Of a DNA stretch of 64,000 nt, positions 10,798 through 22,674 are shown in pieces. The translations under genes were made by a program, and so were the position numbers. The notes below the pieces were generated by a model, which saw only the letters and a list, made by a program, of their open reading frames with translations, ran no database searches and was not told the origin of the DNA. Origin of the DNA: Lepas anatifera (lineage: Eukaryota > Arthropoda > Thecostraca > Lepadidae); contig JAOTON010002075.1 of the NCBI GenBank assembly GCA_034440635.1, forward strand, positions 310,001 to 374,000, given 5' to 3'. Within the stretch, counting starts at the first letter, position 1, and each line of letters opens with the position of its first letter.

Positions 10798-12380
10798 GGG
10801 GGGGGGCACAGGGGGCACGTGCCCCCCATCGGTGCCGGGGTGCCCTTTTGATTGCCAGGTGGTGAACCCTCTTTGGGCCGTGCCGTTCGAAATTTAGTGC
10901 CCTACGCCGTTGAACCTAGATGGAACTAGACTGCATTTAGCGATTTAAGCTACTGTTTGACAATTAAGTGCCTTTTTGATCAGCTAGGGCATTCTGTCGC
11001 CTTTCCAAGCACCCGGAAGAGTATAGGCACGTAATCCGTTTCCAGATAATGCCTCATCATCGCCAATAATCGTACGGGCGGAGCTAATCTGGTGCCCCCT
11101 GAGCGCTGGTCTTGGCCCCTTGAGCTGATCATGTGCCCTCTGAGCTGATCTGATGCCCTCGTAGTCAATCTGGTGCCCCCCTGAGAAAATAATTGTGCCT
11201 TCTGAACCTATATAATGCTCTCTGAGTTAGTTTGATGCCCCTGAGCTTGCCTGGTGCCCTATTAGCTGTTTTAGTGCCCCTTGAGCTGATCCGGGCCCCT
11301 GAACTTATTTAATGCCTCCCGGAGTTTATCTACTGTCCAGGGGGCACAGGGGGCACGTGCCCCCATCGGTGCCGGGTGCCCTTTTGATTGCCAGGTAGTG
11401 TACCCTCTTTGGGCCGTGCCGCTCGAAATTTAGTGCCCTACGTCGTTGAACCTAGATGGAACTAGACTGCATTTAGCGGTTTCAACTGCTGTTTGACAAT
11501 TAAGTGCCTGTTTGGTCAGCTAGGGCATTCTGTCGCCTTTCCAAGCATCCGGGAAGAGTATAGGCACATAATCCGTTTCCAGATAATGCCTCATCATCGC
11601 CAATAATCGTACGGGTGGAGCTCATCTGGTGCCTCCTGAAGCTGATCATGTGCCCTCTGAGCTGATCTGGTGCCCTCGTAGTCAATCTGGTGCCCCCCTG
11701 AGAAAATAAGTGTGCCTTCTGACCCTATATAATACTCTCTGAGTTAGTTTGATGCCTCTGAGCTTGCCTGGTGTCCTTTTAGCTGTTTTAGTGCCCCTTG
11801 AGCTGATCCGGGCCCCCTGGGCTTATTTAATGCCTCCCGGAGTTGATCTACTGTCCAGGGGGGGCACATAGGGACGTGCCTCCCATCACTGCTGGGGTGA
11901 TAGCCAGGTGGAGTACCCAATTTGGGCCGTGCCGCTCGAAATTTAGTGCCCTACGCCGTTGAACCTAGATGTAACTGGACCGTATGTACCGATTGAAACT
12001 ATTGTTGGACAACTTAATACCTTTTTCGGTCAGTTAGGGCATTCTGTCGCCTTTCCAAGCACCCGGGAAGGGTATGGGCACCTAGTATGTGTCCACCTAA
12101 TGCCTCATCGTCGCCAATAATCGTACGGGTGAAGCTAATCTGGTGCTCCTTGAGCTCATCTCGTGGTCTCTCAGCTGGTCTTGGCCCCTTGAGATGATTA
12201 CTTGCCCTCTAAGCTGATCTGGTGCCCCTGAGTCAATCGAGTGCCCCACTGAGCAAATAAGTGTGCCTCCTGAACCTATATAATGCCCTCTGAGTTAGTC
12301 TAATGCTTTTGAGCTCTTGGTGCCCCGATAGCCGATTTAGTGCCCCTTGAGCTGATTCGGGTCCTTGATCTGATCTCATG
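10798..12380 (+). repeat. Three tandem copies (about 520-540 bp) of the hAT left subterminal region
   Basis: The module starting GGGGGCACAGGGGGCACGTG and continuing with TTGGGCCGTGCCG, GAAATTTAGTGCCCTACG and CGTTGAACCTAGATGGAACT occurs at about 10800, 11338 and 11857. Each is followed by the word GGGCATTCTGTCGCCTTTCC and then CTGATCTGGTGCCCCCTGAG-type repeats. The third copy is the most diverged. Confidence 0.9.
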
Positions 12381-13860
12381 CCTCCCCAAGTTGATTATTT
12401 CTCCTCTTCAGCTGATTAGGTGCCCCCTCAGCTGATTATTGATGTCTCCTTAGATGGCCTTGTGCCCCTGAGCTGGTTTGGTGGGCCCTGAGCCCACCAT
12501 GTGTCCTTGAGCTGTTATGTTGCTCCCTGAGCTGATTTAGGCTCCTGCCATAGTCCGGGGGGCTGGGAGCTGACCTGGCCCCCGAGTGGATCGATCTGGT
12601 GCCACCTGAGCTGCACTAATGCCCCTGAGTCGATCTGGTGCCTCCTGAGCTCATCTGATGCCCTCTGAGCTAGTCTGGTGCCCCCTGAGCTAATCTGGTG
12701 CCCTTTAAGCTGAACTGGGCCTCCTTACGTGTTTTCATGAGCAGCTCTAAAGCCCTGAGCTGAGCTGGGTCCACAGAGGCTGATGAGGGCCCCTGGGATG
12801 GTATGGGGCTCCTGAGCTGATTAAGTGCCTCCTGACTTGATCTGGTATTCCCGAGCTGGTCGGGGACCACTGATCTGATTGTTTGCCCCCGAAGCTGATC
12901 TGGTGCCCTATGGGCATCTGGTGTCCCCTGAGCAGCTCTGGGGCTTTTGAACTGATTGGGCCCCGAGCTGGTGAGGGATCCCTGAGCTGATTTAGTGCCC
13001 CTGACTTGAACTTGCCCCCTGCAGTGACCGATCTGGTGCACGCTGAGCAGATATACTGCTTCCTGAACTTAACTAATGCCCACTGTGTCGATCTGGTGCC
13101 TGCTGAGTCATCAGTGTGTCTCCTGAGCCCATCTTATTCCCTCTGAGCTAGTCTGGTGCCCCATGGCTAATATGGTGCCCTTTAAGCTGACTCGGGCCTC
13201 CTGGGTTGATTACGTGATTTCCTGAGCAGCTCACAGGCCCTGAGCTGAGCTGGGCCCACATGGGCTGGTGAGGGCCCCTGAGATGGTATGGGGCTCCTGA
13301 GCTGATTAAGTGCCTCCTGACTTGATCTGGTATTCCCGAGCTGATCTGGACCCCGAGCTGGTCGGGGACCACTGATCTGATTGTTTGTCCCCGAGGCTGA
13401 TCTGGTGCCCTATGGGCCGATCTGGTGTCCCCTGAGCAGCTCTGGGACTTTTGAACTGATTGGGCCCCGAGCTGGTGAGGGATTCCTGAGCTGATTTAGT
13501 GGCCCTGACTTGATCTTGCCCCTGACCTGACTTGAGGCCCCTGAACTGATCTGGGGCCCCAAGAGCTTATCTGGGGCCCAAAAGTGGATCTAGGTTCTGA
13601 GGGTACCCTGAGCTGGTCTGGGCGCTGAGCTTGTGAGAGCCCCTTAGGTTGGCTTGAGGCCCCCTGAGGTGATCTGGCGCCTTAAACTGTTCTGGGGCTT
13701 CTTGAACTGGTTTAAGGCCCTATGAGCCCATCTGTGGCCCATTGAGCTAGTCTGATGACCTCATCTCTGGGATCAATGAGCTAGTCTGGTCCCTGGGTGA
13801 AGCATGATCAGCTCTGTGGCCCTGATCTAAATCAGGGGCCCCTGAGGTGGTCTTGAATAG
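12380..13860 (+). repeat. Degenerate ~20-bp tandem repeat (CTGAGCTGATCTGGTGCCCC type)
   Basis: GAGCTGATCTGGTGCCCCCT-like words recur about every 20-25 bases with heavy divergence. A larger duplication is also visible: 12790-13020 and 13270-13530 share GATGGTATGGGGCTCCTGAG, GGTCGGGGACCACTGATCTG and CAGCTCTGGG in the same order. Related words appear at 18060-18330, 40330-40740, 58870-58950 and 59440-59620. Confidence 0.85.
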
Positions 13861-14879
13861 ACAGATAATAAGAACACAAGGCCAACTCCCGTCATCTCGG
13901 TGCGGGGTCACTGAGCTAGTCTAGTCCCTGGAGGCACAACTGGGGGGATGGGGGAAGCTGCTCTGGAGGCCTCTGATCCACACTTGGGGGCGCCAGAGCT
14001 GGTCTTGAATAGATGGGGAATAAGAAAACAATGGAAATTCCCCTTGTAAAACGGAGCTAACCAGGAATGAGGAATCTCTAAAACGGCTTATGATACCTAG
14101 GCACCCCTGGTTATATAAATTGCTTATTATACTGGTGGATTCTGGGAAGGAATGATAAAAGGGCATGTGCCCCTGAGCTCAGAGCACAGTCCCCTAAACC
14201 AGGATTCTACTTATTAATTTAAATGAAGAACTAGTTTTCACAATTTTCAGTCCTGTTACACCTTCCCCATCCAAACCACCGGCCTGTTCACCTTTTATTT
14301 ACTCTTAACTGGGACCGATCCTTGAGAATATGGAACTTAATAAACGCGTTCAAAAGGTATCTCCCAAATTTTCCGGCAGTAAAAATGTGTTCTTCCAAAG
14401 ACACTATGCTACTCCTCGTCCCGCGGCGATTGTGGGAGGCAAGTAACTTAATCCGCGTTCAGCCAGTGCTCACTCGTCACGACAAAACCAGTGTGCATAA
14501 CAAAGGAATTTTCGACTCCAATATGCCTTAGCCTGCACATTGTAACATATATAACATGCTCCGCTGATTTCTCTGATGTTAAGTACTTGCATGAGTTGGC
14601 TGATTTGTCCTTAAATCTATCCAAAACAGTCGTGTTTTGGCTACTTCCATGACATTTTGATGATATTTTTTTCTTTTTTTTTCGGTTTTCATGGCGTTTT
14701 CCTTCTCCGTCAATGATTTATTTGCATTTTCATTGAACCAAAGATGCCCAAAAAGGATACAAACAAAGATATAGCAAGTTTTTAGGTTACGTTAAAAAGT
14801 GCCCTTTTTTCCCCCGGGGTGCCCCTCAAAGTTGGTGTGCCCCCCATACCAAAGCTCTGGCTGCGCCCCTGGCTACACC

Positions 14880-17117
14880 TACTCAAATGACTTGCTTTGA
14901 CTATAGAAAAATTAATGAAATGAATGATTTTTTGAGGATCGAGTGTCACTGCCTCGAAGGTGAGACAGATGCGAACATTATAGGTGACAAAATAATAGAT
15001 TGTTATCAGAAAGGTATAGTGAAATTCTCTTATAAACATAATTGTAATCGTAAGACCCATCCAAGAAAACCTTGGATTTCACCTGGCATCCTGGCCTCCA
15101 TTAACTTAAAAAATGAACTCTACATCAAATCACTCAAAAGTAAGGACGACAATGACCTAAAGAAATTCAAGAGGTACAGAAATGTTTTTGGTTCAGGTGA
15201 TTCGTAAAGCGAAACAAAACTATTACGCATTTGAATTTGACAAAGTAAAAAACGATTCGAAAAAAAACCTGGAAAACAATAAATGAACTAAGAAAGGCAT
15301 CAAGCGAAAATAGTAGCCTACCAGAAACAGTTTATGACACCGAAGGGTTTAAGACAAGTGGAAGTAGAAATCTAGCGGAAGCCTTCAACAACTTCTTTTC
15401 TACTATAGGTCTGGAGCTAAAACAAAAAATACATCCCTCTGCTCTTGACCCTATAATTCAGGTACCATACTGTGAACAGGAGCTTCATCTATATGCAACA
15501 AATGAGGAAGAAATCGACTCTATTGTACAAAATTTGAAAGATGTAGGGGCAGGTGTCGATGGAATTAATAAAAAATTATTGAAAAAAACATATAAAAGTA
15601 TCATTTCCTACCTGAACCAATTTTATAATGCTTGTTTGGAAAATGCAGTATTTCCTGATTGTCTGAAAGTTGCTGAAATTAAACCTATATTCAAAACAGG
15701 TGACAGATCACAGTTGACAAATTATAGACCTATTAGTATATTACCAGTGCTGTCAAAAATTTTGGAAAAACTCCTGTTTACCCGGCTAATGGAGCACCTA
15801 GTTGCCAATTCAATTATTTACAAAAACCAGTTTGGGTTTCAAAAAAATAGATCAACGTACATGCCTATTATTATGCTACAAGACTATGTAACTTCGGGGT
15901 TCGAAAATGGGGAACATGTTCTTAGTGTTTTTATCGACCTTAAGAAAGCTTTTGATACTGTAGACATTGAAATTCTACTAAAGAAAATTGGAAGGTATGG
16001 CATGAGAAATAAAGCGAATGATATGTTAACTTCTTATTTGACAAATAGAAAACAGTGTGTAAAAATTCATAATGAAATATCTCAATTTAAGAATACTACT
16101 ATTGGTGTACCACAAGGGTCTATTTTGGGACCGATTCTATTTCTGTTATATATAAATGATTTGCCGTTGATAAATGAAAATATGACCTGTCTTCTTTATG
16201 CCACTGCCCTATTGTTTAAAAACAAAGACCCAGAAATCTTGCAACAAGTTGTTAATCTTGCTCTTCGGAACGTGTCTGATTGGTTTTCCGCTAATTATCT
16301 TTCCCTTAATGCTGATAAAACTTTCAGCCAGCATTACTCTCCATTTCAAAGTGAGCTACGGCTAAAAATATCATTGGACAATCGGGAAATACAAGAGAAA
16401 AACGAAGTTAAATATTTAGGAGTTATTTTTGATCAACAACTAAAATTTAATGCTCATATCAACTATGTTTGTACCAAAATTAGTCGATGCATTGGGATTA
16501 TTCATAGGATTAGATACTTCATTAACGAAAAAGTAGCTCTGCTTCTTTACAACTCCTTGGTTCATTCTCATTTAAATTATTGCTGTCTAGCTTGGGGGGT
16601 AAATTACTCATCACAGTTGAACCGTTTAATTGTGTTACAGAAAAGAGCGGTCAGACTTATTGCAAATGTTAATCTACCACATAGTTCTGAACCATATTTT
16701 GTCAAATTTAAAGTTTTGAAAATTAGTGATATAGCAAAATCCCAAATGCTTCTTCTAGTACACAAATTTCTTACAGGCTCGCTTCCTCATTCACTCTGCA
16801 GTATGTTCAAAATAAGAGAAATCAATCATCATGAGACTCGGCAAAATGTGATTCTTGAACAACCATTTTCTAATAGAAATTATCGTTTGTTCACTACTCC
16901 CTGCCTTGGCCCTAAATTGTGGAATTCCATTTACATCAATCAATTTCAAGTAGTTGAAGATGTGCCAGCTAGCAAAACAGTAATAAAAAATATCATAAAA
17001 AGAAACTGTTGGATTTGTATGTCAACCAATAGACCAGATCTTTTCGTATCTCCTCTTGTCCCTGTGGTAGCCGAACTAGGTATGCGTGTTTCATTCCGTG
17101 GCGAATCGCTTCTCTAG
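14880..17117 (+). pseudogene. CR1/L2-like non-LTR retrotransposon, reverse transcriptase part (dead)
   Basis: It continues the endonuclease frame from 14880. At least two frameshifts are visible: near 15190, and in the A-run near 15258-15267. After the second the frame is open to the stop at 17115-17117. RT motifs in order are PIFKTGDRSQLTNYRPIS, LEKLLFTRL, QFGFQKNRST, the palm motif FIDLKKAFDTVD, and GVPQGSILGPILFLLYINDL. The active-site box then reads LLYATALLF (about 16190-16212), where the family has a tyrosine-alanine-aspartate-aspartate box, so both catalytic aspartates are missing through an in-frame 6-nt loss. The thumb/C-terminal part (KYLGVIFDQQLKFNAHI, LVHSHLNYCCLAWG) is typical of the CR1/L2/Jockey group. 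AATAAA at about 17149 may be the 3' end signal. Clade is not certain. Confidence 0.92.
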
Positions 17118-17189
17118 ATTTGTGGTGTTAATAATTTTGTTACAACGAATAAAATAAATTGTAAGAGCTAGGCTGTTTCATCTAAACCA

Positions 17190-18050
17190 GGTTAAAAAAC
17201 ACGTTATTAATAACGTATATTAAACCTGTCTGTGGTTCAGCACCCGGGGTCAAGTGGCTCTGCGATATTTCCACGCTTGACAGACAAATATCATGCTCTC
17301 ATCTTCAGTCACTCTCACCTCATCATCATAAAAAAAATCAGAACCGGTGCTAGTCTGCACTGTGGTGTTCCCAAAAAAAGTATGCTCACATCTAAAGTCA
17401 CTCTCATCTCATCATCATCTGAAAGAACTCCATTTCTCCTAGAGATCACCATAAGTGAGTATAACGTGATTTTTTCTTCTTTCTTTCTTTCTTTTCTTGA
17501 CAGGACATCTGGCCGGACAATGAAGATGCGGAAAATATATCTTGATAAATCATGATTTTCCTTTCTTTGCCTTTGAAGGTCGGTGCGCAACAGGTTTTTC
17601 CTCGCCTACTGGCCTGAGGGGGTTATGGAAAGGGGCTCATACATGGGTAATCATGCTTTCATATCAAGTACCTCTCACCTCATCATCTAAAAAAGGCTCA
17701 ATTCACGTTATTGGTACGTAGATTAAACATGTCTGTGGTTCAGCACCCAAGGTCAGGTGGCTCTGTGGTGTTTCCACGCCTGACACACAAAATATCATGC
17801 TCTCATCTTCAGTCACTCTCACCTCATCATCATAAAAAAGTGTTTCCGCACCCGGTGTCAGTCCTCACCCTGGTGTTCCCACGTGGGACACACAAAAATC
17901 ATGCTCACATCTTTAGTCACTCTCACCTCATCATCATCTAAAAAAGACTCAAAACACGTCATCATGTTACGGATATTAAACCTGTCTGTGGTACAGCACC
18001 CGGTGTGAATACGCTCCGTGGTGTTTCCACGTGAGACAAACATTAAAAAA
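17190..18050 (+). repeat. Degenerate tandem/dispersed array with CACTCTCACCTCATCATCAT modules
   Basis: The block TTAAACCTGTCTGTGGTTCA, then GCACCC(G/A)GGGTCA, GTGTTTCCACG, ATCATGCTC(A/T)CATCTT and CACTCTCACCTCATCATC is repeated with variation at about 17220-17420, 17720-17945 and 17970-18045. The short submodule alone occurs about six times. The period is irregular (roughly 110-230 bp). No coding content. Confidence 0.8.
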
Positions 18051-18059
18051 AATCAATTT

Positions 18060-18340
18060 CATATGCTCTGGGGCCGCGAAACCAACTATTGGGGCCCCGA
18101 GAGCAATTCTGGGAGCCCTCGAGACCAGCTCTGGGGCCTCCGAGACTAATTCTGGGCGTTCCCAAGACCTGGGGCTCCCGGGATCAGCTATTGGGCCCTG
18201 AAACAAATTATGTGGGGTCCACGAGACCAACCCTTGGGGCCCACAAACTCCTAAGGGCTCCAGGCCAACTCTTGGGGGCCCAGACCTACTCTTGGGGCGC
18301 CTTAGACCAACATTCCGGTGGCATTTGGGTCTCCCGGGAA
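18060..18340 (+). repeat. Degenerate ~22-bp GC-rich tandem repeat
   Basis: CTGGGGCC-CCGAGACCAACT-like units are repeated about twelve times with strong divergence. In composition and period it resembles the repeats inside the 10785-14871 hAT element, so it may be a displaced piece of a related element. Confidence 0.65.
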
Positions 18341-19203
18341 CAGCCATCAGACATCATTGGGGTCCCCTGCGGGAGGAGGAGGGTTGGGCTTTGCAGTGCT
18401 AAGCTTAGCCCACGGGGGCCGTCCCTAACGATCCCCCCTCCACTTGAATCTGCCCCAGAATGGGATAAAAACTCATAAATATGCGCCTCCAAGTAGGCAC
18501 CTCCTGGCTTCCAGGTGCGTCACCTTCTTCGGCATCTTCAAACTACAACTGGCAGAAATGTGCCTTTTCTAGATCCAAACAATTTCCAAATGTGGTTTCT
18601 GTTTCCTTTTTGATAATCTTGCTTGGGTAAGTTCAGCTTTCCCCCACGTGGATGAGTACCCGCTCCCTCCCCTCCCCTCTTGCGTTTTCACAAATGTGAA
18701 AGAAGGCGGAGTGCAGTGCCGTCGTCGCTAGCATACCCGCTACCTGGTCTGTTTGGCAACTTGAAACACTGCTTTAGGCCCAGGATATCTTGCACTATTT
18801 TCAGTTATCCCTGCATTATTAAAATAACGCATATTTTGATTGAACAGTGAGAGGACCGGACAGGCCACACCCGGCCCCTTCCCTTATTCTGAAGCTTATG
18901 CCGGCTCCTGGCTATGCTCGGCATGGCAAGCAGCACTCAGGTAGGTTACGTGGCGACCGTGCTTCCCTTTCGTTGACGATTTCGGTGCATCTCAGGTGGC
19001 CTGTCTATCAGTTCGGAGACCGAAACTGAGCTGGACCAGCTTCTACATTATTAATTGAAAGGAATTCGGTTATTCCGTAAAATAACTAGTGAATTTTCAA
19101 ATTCCCTAGTTAGCTTTAAAAATATTTAAAAAAAAAAATTTTTAAACCTAGTTAGTTGGTAAACTAACTAGTTAGTTTGAAAAATAACGGATTTCGCATG
19201 CCA
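18341..19203. other. Unassigned region
   Basis: There are only short frames. 19080-19190 contains AACTAGTTAGTTT-like words repeated a few times (19085-19175). Nothing else recognised. Confidence 0.5.
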
Positions 19204-19208
19204 ACTGT

Positions 19209-19211
19209 AAC

Positions 19212-19294
<83 letters not shown>

Positions 19295-19299
19295 ATATA

Positions 19300-19330
<31 letters not shown>

Positions 19331-19331
19331 T
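19209..19331. repeat. (TA)n microsatellite bounding the Penelope-like palindrome on the left
   Basis: About 120 bp of TA dinucleotides with ATTTTA and GTA interruptions. Similar tracts bound the right arm (22885-22933 and 22962-23003), matching the TA-rich tips of the Penelope-like copies here. Confidence 0.95.
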
Positions 19332-20972
19332 CGTATAGTTAGTAGTTAGGCAGTACATTTTCTTTTATGCATTGTTTGTTGAAAGCCAGAGCGTATTTGC
19401 ATTTGATTATTTTCTTTTTGTTTGTTCCAGGTGCCGAAATAAAGTTCTGTTTTCATTGCTGATATTATTAAGTAAGAAGCCCAATGTTGACATTAATATG
19501 CAGTAGGTAGTTAGACAGCAGGCTTACTAGTGTCTAGTTTCGGTGAATTGTTCACCATCATCAGAGCCATTCTGCAGCGCCTATACATGACATAACATTG
19601 GAAAAACAATACGTTACACAATCGAAAAGTTTCGTGTCGACAAAGTTCAAAGTCAATGTTGAAATTAGTTCAGCAGCATGACTTGAAAATTACAGGAGAT
19701 ACGTGACAGTACACCGCAAACACTCTAACTGTAGCGACCCTAAACAATGCTGCCAGACACTACAGACAGCAGGGCTATTAACAGCAATTACTTAAATAGC
19801 ACTGCCAAACAGTAATGTCTTGCTCCACATCTTCATTTGTTTGTTGATCATTGGAATTTGTTGATTTATGTGCAAGGCTTCAGGATGAAGAGCTTCTGGT
19901 GGTCGGGGTGTGAGTCAATGATATTAGTGTTTTCGACCAGCTCCTTTCTTGTAAGTGGATGGTTGTGCTTTATTTGCATGCGCTTTTCGGGTCCTCCGGT
20001 GGTCAGGTGCATCGTGAGACGACGTGATAGTGTAGTTGTGGTCGCTCCTATATAGTCTTCGGGTTGGTGACGCCGGCAGTCGTTATGAGGGCAGGTAAAC
20101 TTGTAGACTACACAGGAGCGTTTCAGAGGCTTCGTCGTCTTGTTGATGTTGTTCTTCAGAATCCAGTTGTGGGTCTTCTTGTTTTTGTAGTATAATTAAG
20201 TTGATTTTGGTGTTGTCCTTGGTATGTTTCACGTTGTCTCTGATGATATCTTTCAGGATGCGCTCGTCTACTTTGTGCGCTGGTGACATAATATTCCGGT
20301 AGTACAGCTTAATAGTGCTGGTCTAATGGTTGGAAGGCTGCTGGTCTGATTCCATTTGTCGGTTCAGCTGGGTCTTAACCTCAGTGTCGATTTCACGGTT
20401 GGAAAAACCATTATTAACGAGGACTTTTTGAGTTTTTTTCGAGCTCCTGATGCAGAGATTCCCAGGTGTTGCAATATTTGATCGCTCGTCGGACGTAGGC
20501 TTTGATGACGCTCAGACGGTACCTCTCAGGGCACTCGCTGTTCCCGTTCATACACCGACCGGTGTTGTGGGCTTGCGGTAGACTTCTGTCTTGAGGGTTC
20601 CACCGCAAACGTCAATGTTTAAGTCCAAGAATGCAATGCGGTTGTTATTTGCGACATCGATAGTGAACTTGAGGACGGATTTTTCTTCTAGTTTTGTCTT
20701 TAGCTCGGTTAGTTGCTGTATGGTTTGCACTTGGATGTAGATATCATCGATATATCTACAATATATGTCTGGTTTGGGCTCCATGTCTTCCAGCACCTGT
20801 TCCTCGACATGCTCCATATACATATTAGCGAAGAGGCAGCCGAGAGGCGAACCCATCGCCACGCCATCTTTCTGTTTGTAAAGATCTCCTCCTGGACTGC
20901 GGAAGAGTGCTTCTGACGTGCAGGCTTGCAACATCTTCCTGAGGAGACTCTGTGGCAAGTTCAGGGGCGGCA
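19332..20972 (-). pseudogene. Penelope-like element, left (minus-strand) arm of a palindrome: RT plus GIY-YIG
   Basis: Read on the minus strand from 20972 it gives an RT palm region: VAMGSPLGCLFANMYMEHVE, the active-site box RYIDDIYI, FLDLNIDV and VYRKPT (20548-20958). A linker follows with CMNGNSECPERYRLSVIKAY (20414-20540), then a GIY-YIG endonuclease with DYIGATTTTLSRRLTMHL (about 20000-20065) and a stop near 19796. Frameshifts separate these blocks, for example near 20195 and near 19883 relative to the plus-strand arm. The N-terminal half of the RT is missing. 19332-19795 is the 3' untranslated part with a hammerhead ribozyme. RT with a C-terminal GIY-YIG domain is the hallmark of Penelope-like elements. 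Its near-mirror copy begins at about 20976. Confidence 0.92.
19515..19575 (-). ncRNA. Type I hammerhead ribozyme (left arm)
   Basis: On the minus strand: CTGATGA, T, stem II GGTGAA/TTCACC with loop CAA, GAA, stem III ACTAG/CTAGT with loop ACA, cleavage-site A after GTA, and stem I GGCT/AGCC extended by GCAG/CTGT past an internal loop. All conserved core bases are present. It is identical in core to the right-arm copy at 22675-22735. Hammerheads of this type are known in Penelope-like elements; activity here is inferred. Confidence 0.88.
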
Positions 20973-21429
20973 GTGTCGAGACAACGTGAAACCTACCAAG
21001 GACAACACCAAAATTAACTTAGTTATATACTACAAAAACAAGAAGACCCACAACTGGATTCTGAAGAACAACATCAACAAGACGACGAAGCCTCTGAAAC
21101 CCTCCTGTGTAGTCTACAAGTTTACCCGCCCTCATGACGACTGCCGGCGTCACCAACCCGTAGACTATATAGGAGCGACCACAACTACACTATCACGTCG
21201 TCTCACGATGCACCTGAACACCGGAGGACCCGAAAAGCACATGCGAATAAAGCACAACCATCCACTTACAAGAAAGGAGCTGGTCGAAAACACTAATATC
21301 ATTGACTCACACCCCGACCACCAGAAGCTCTTCATCCTGGAAGCCTTGCACATAAATCAACAAATTCCAATGATCAACAAACAAATGAAGATGTGGAGCA
21401 AGACGTTACTGTTTGGCAGTGCTATTTAA

Positions 21430-22453
21430 CCCGCGCCCCACCGGGGGTCCGGCGCCACCTTCGCCCCACGGGGGGCCATCGATGGCCCCCTCTAACTCCG
21501 AAAATATGGGCGTTAGCGCAAATCTGCAAAGTGCAATAGAAAGCTCGCGTGAATTCAGCAAGAAATTACTTCGCATGTTTTAGTGCTCAGGTCAATGGTT
21601 TGACCTCCAGAGGTCAAATTAGGTCAAGATCGGCTATTTTCACTCAAATATGCAATGATTAAGCAAACTGGTCATAACTCTTATGTCATTAGAGCTATTG
21701 AGGCCTGGTAAAGTTCATTTGATAGGAAATTGCCAGTACTTTTTCCGCTATGTGGAACGTAAAGACCTGCCGCCAGTGGTTTGACCTCTAGAGGTCACCT
21801 CGTGACCTAATATGACCTGAGGTCACGAAAGGTCACAAAGTGACATTGCCGTATATATCAAATGAAAGCCAGTGAAAAGACAAACACGATGGTGTTTGTT
21901 TCACCGCTCTAGCTTAATTAGGTCAAAAGTTATTGTCAAAATCCTGTTTTTGACCCCTCGTGACCTTGGATGACCTTGGAAAAGTCAAAGGGTAAATATG
22001 ACCCCTGGGATCCGTGAAAGGGTGTCCAAAAACGCTGTTCTGAGCAGTCTGAGTATTTGCAATCATTTTTGTGGCTTTTATATCATGAAACAGGTTTTCC
22101 CCATGCTTTTCCAATGGGAGAGGTCGCCTCGTGACCTGACCTCAGGGCACGAAATCGAAAAATCCCGGATATACACCTTGCAGACCCTGGAGGGGTCATG
22201 AACTGTAGGAAGTTTCAAATCGATCGACTTTGAAATGTAGCTCTTACAGAGCTCTAAAGTTGAAGTGAGGTGACCTTGGTTGACCTCGTCTGGTGACCTG
22301 ACCTTGGGTGACCCGGGGTAAAAAATTTCAGGGATGATGGGAAAATGATGCAGTGAGAGGTAGAGCCTTCAACCGCGGTGCTGCGCCTTGTCGTTTTTCT
22401 GCTATCCCGGAAAAACCTTAGGGGGGCCATCGATGGCCCCGGTGGGGCGAGGG
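21430..22453. mobile_element. 1,024-bp AGGTCA-rich TTAA element (piggyBac-like, non-autonomous)
   Basis: It is flanked by TTAA at 21426-21429 and 22454-22457. The inverted ends are CCCGCGCCCCACCGGGG and, on the complementary strand at the right, CCCTCGCCCCACCGGGG. Subterminal GGCCATCGATGGCCCC occurs at both ends. The palindromic partner (left Penelope arm, about 19790-19800) keeps the uninterrupted site with a single TTAA, so the target duplication is proven inside this window. The interior is crowded with AGGTCA/TGACCT hexamers, including ER4 at 21601-21616, DR4 at 21611-21626 and 21820-21835, and an ER1 at 21813-21825. No transposase; mobilisation by a piggyBac-type enzyme is inferred from TTAA and CCC ends. 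Confidence 0.93.
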
Positions 22454-22674
22454 TTAAGTAATTGCTGTTAATAGCCCTGCTGTCTGTAGTGTCTGGCAGC
22501 ATTTAGGGTCGCTACAGTTAGAGTGTTTGCGGTGTACTGTCACTTGTTTATCTCCTGTAATTTTCAAGTCATGCTGCTGAACTAATTTCAACATTCACTT
22601 TGAACTTTGTCGACGCGAAACTTTTCGATTGTGTAACGTATTGTTTTTCCAATGTGATGTCATGTATAGGCACT

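Larger units (their letters stand above)
10785..14871. mobile_element. 4,087-bp hAT-like non-autonomous element inserted in the CR1-like element
   Basis: Perfect 13-bp inverted ends CAGGGGCGCAGCC (10785-10797) and GGCTGCGCCCCTG (14859-14871) are flanked by the 8-bp duplication GCTACACC (10777-10784 and 14872-14879). The 8-bp TSD and CAGGGG ends are classic for hAT transposons. No transposase frame exists. The interior is tandem copies of its own left subterminal region (about 10800-12380) and a field of about 20-bp CTGAGCTGATCTGGTGCCCC-like repeats to about 13860. Removing it with one duplication joins the host reading frame without a shift. A left-end relative starts at 40059. Confidence 0.95.
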
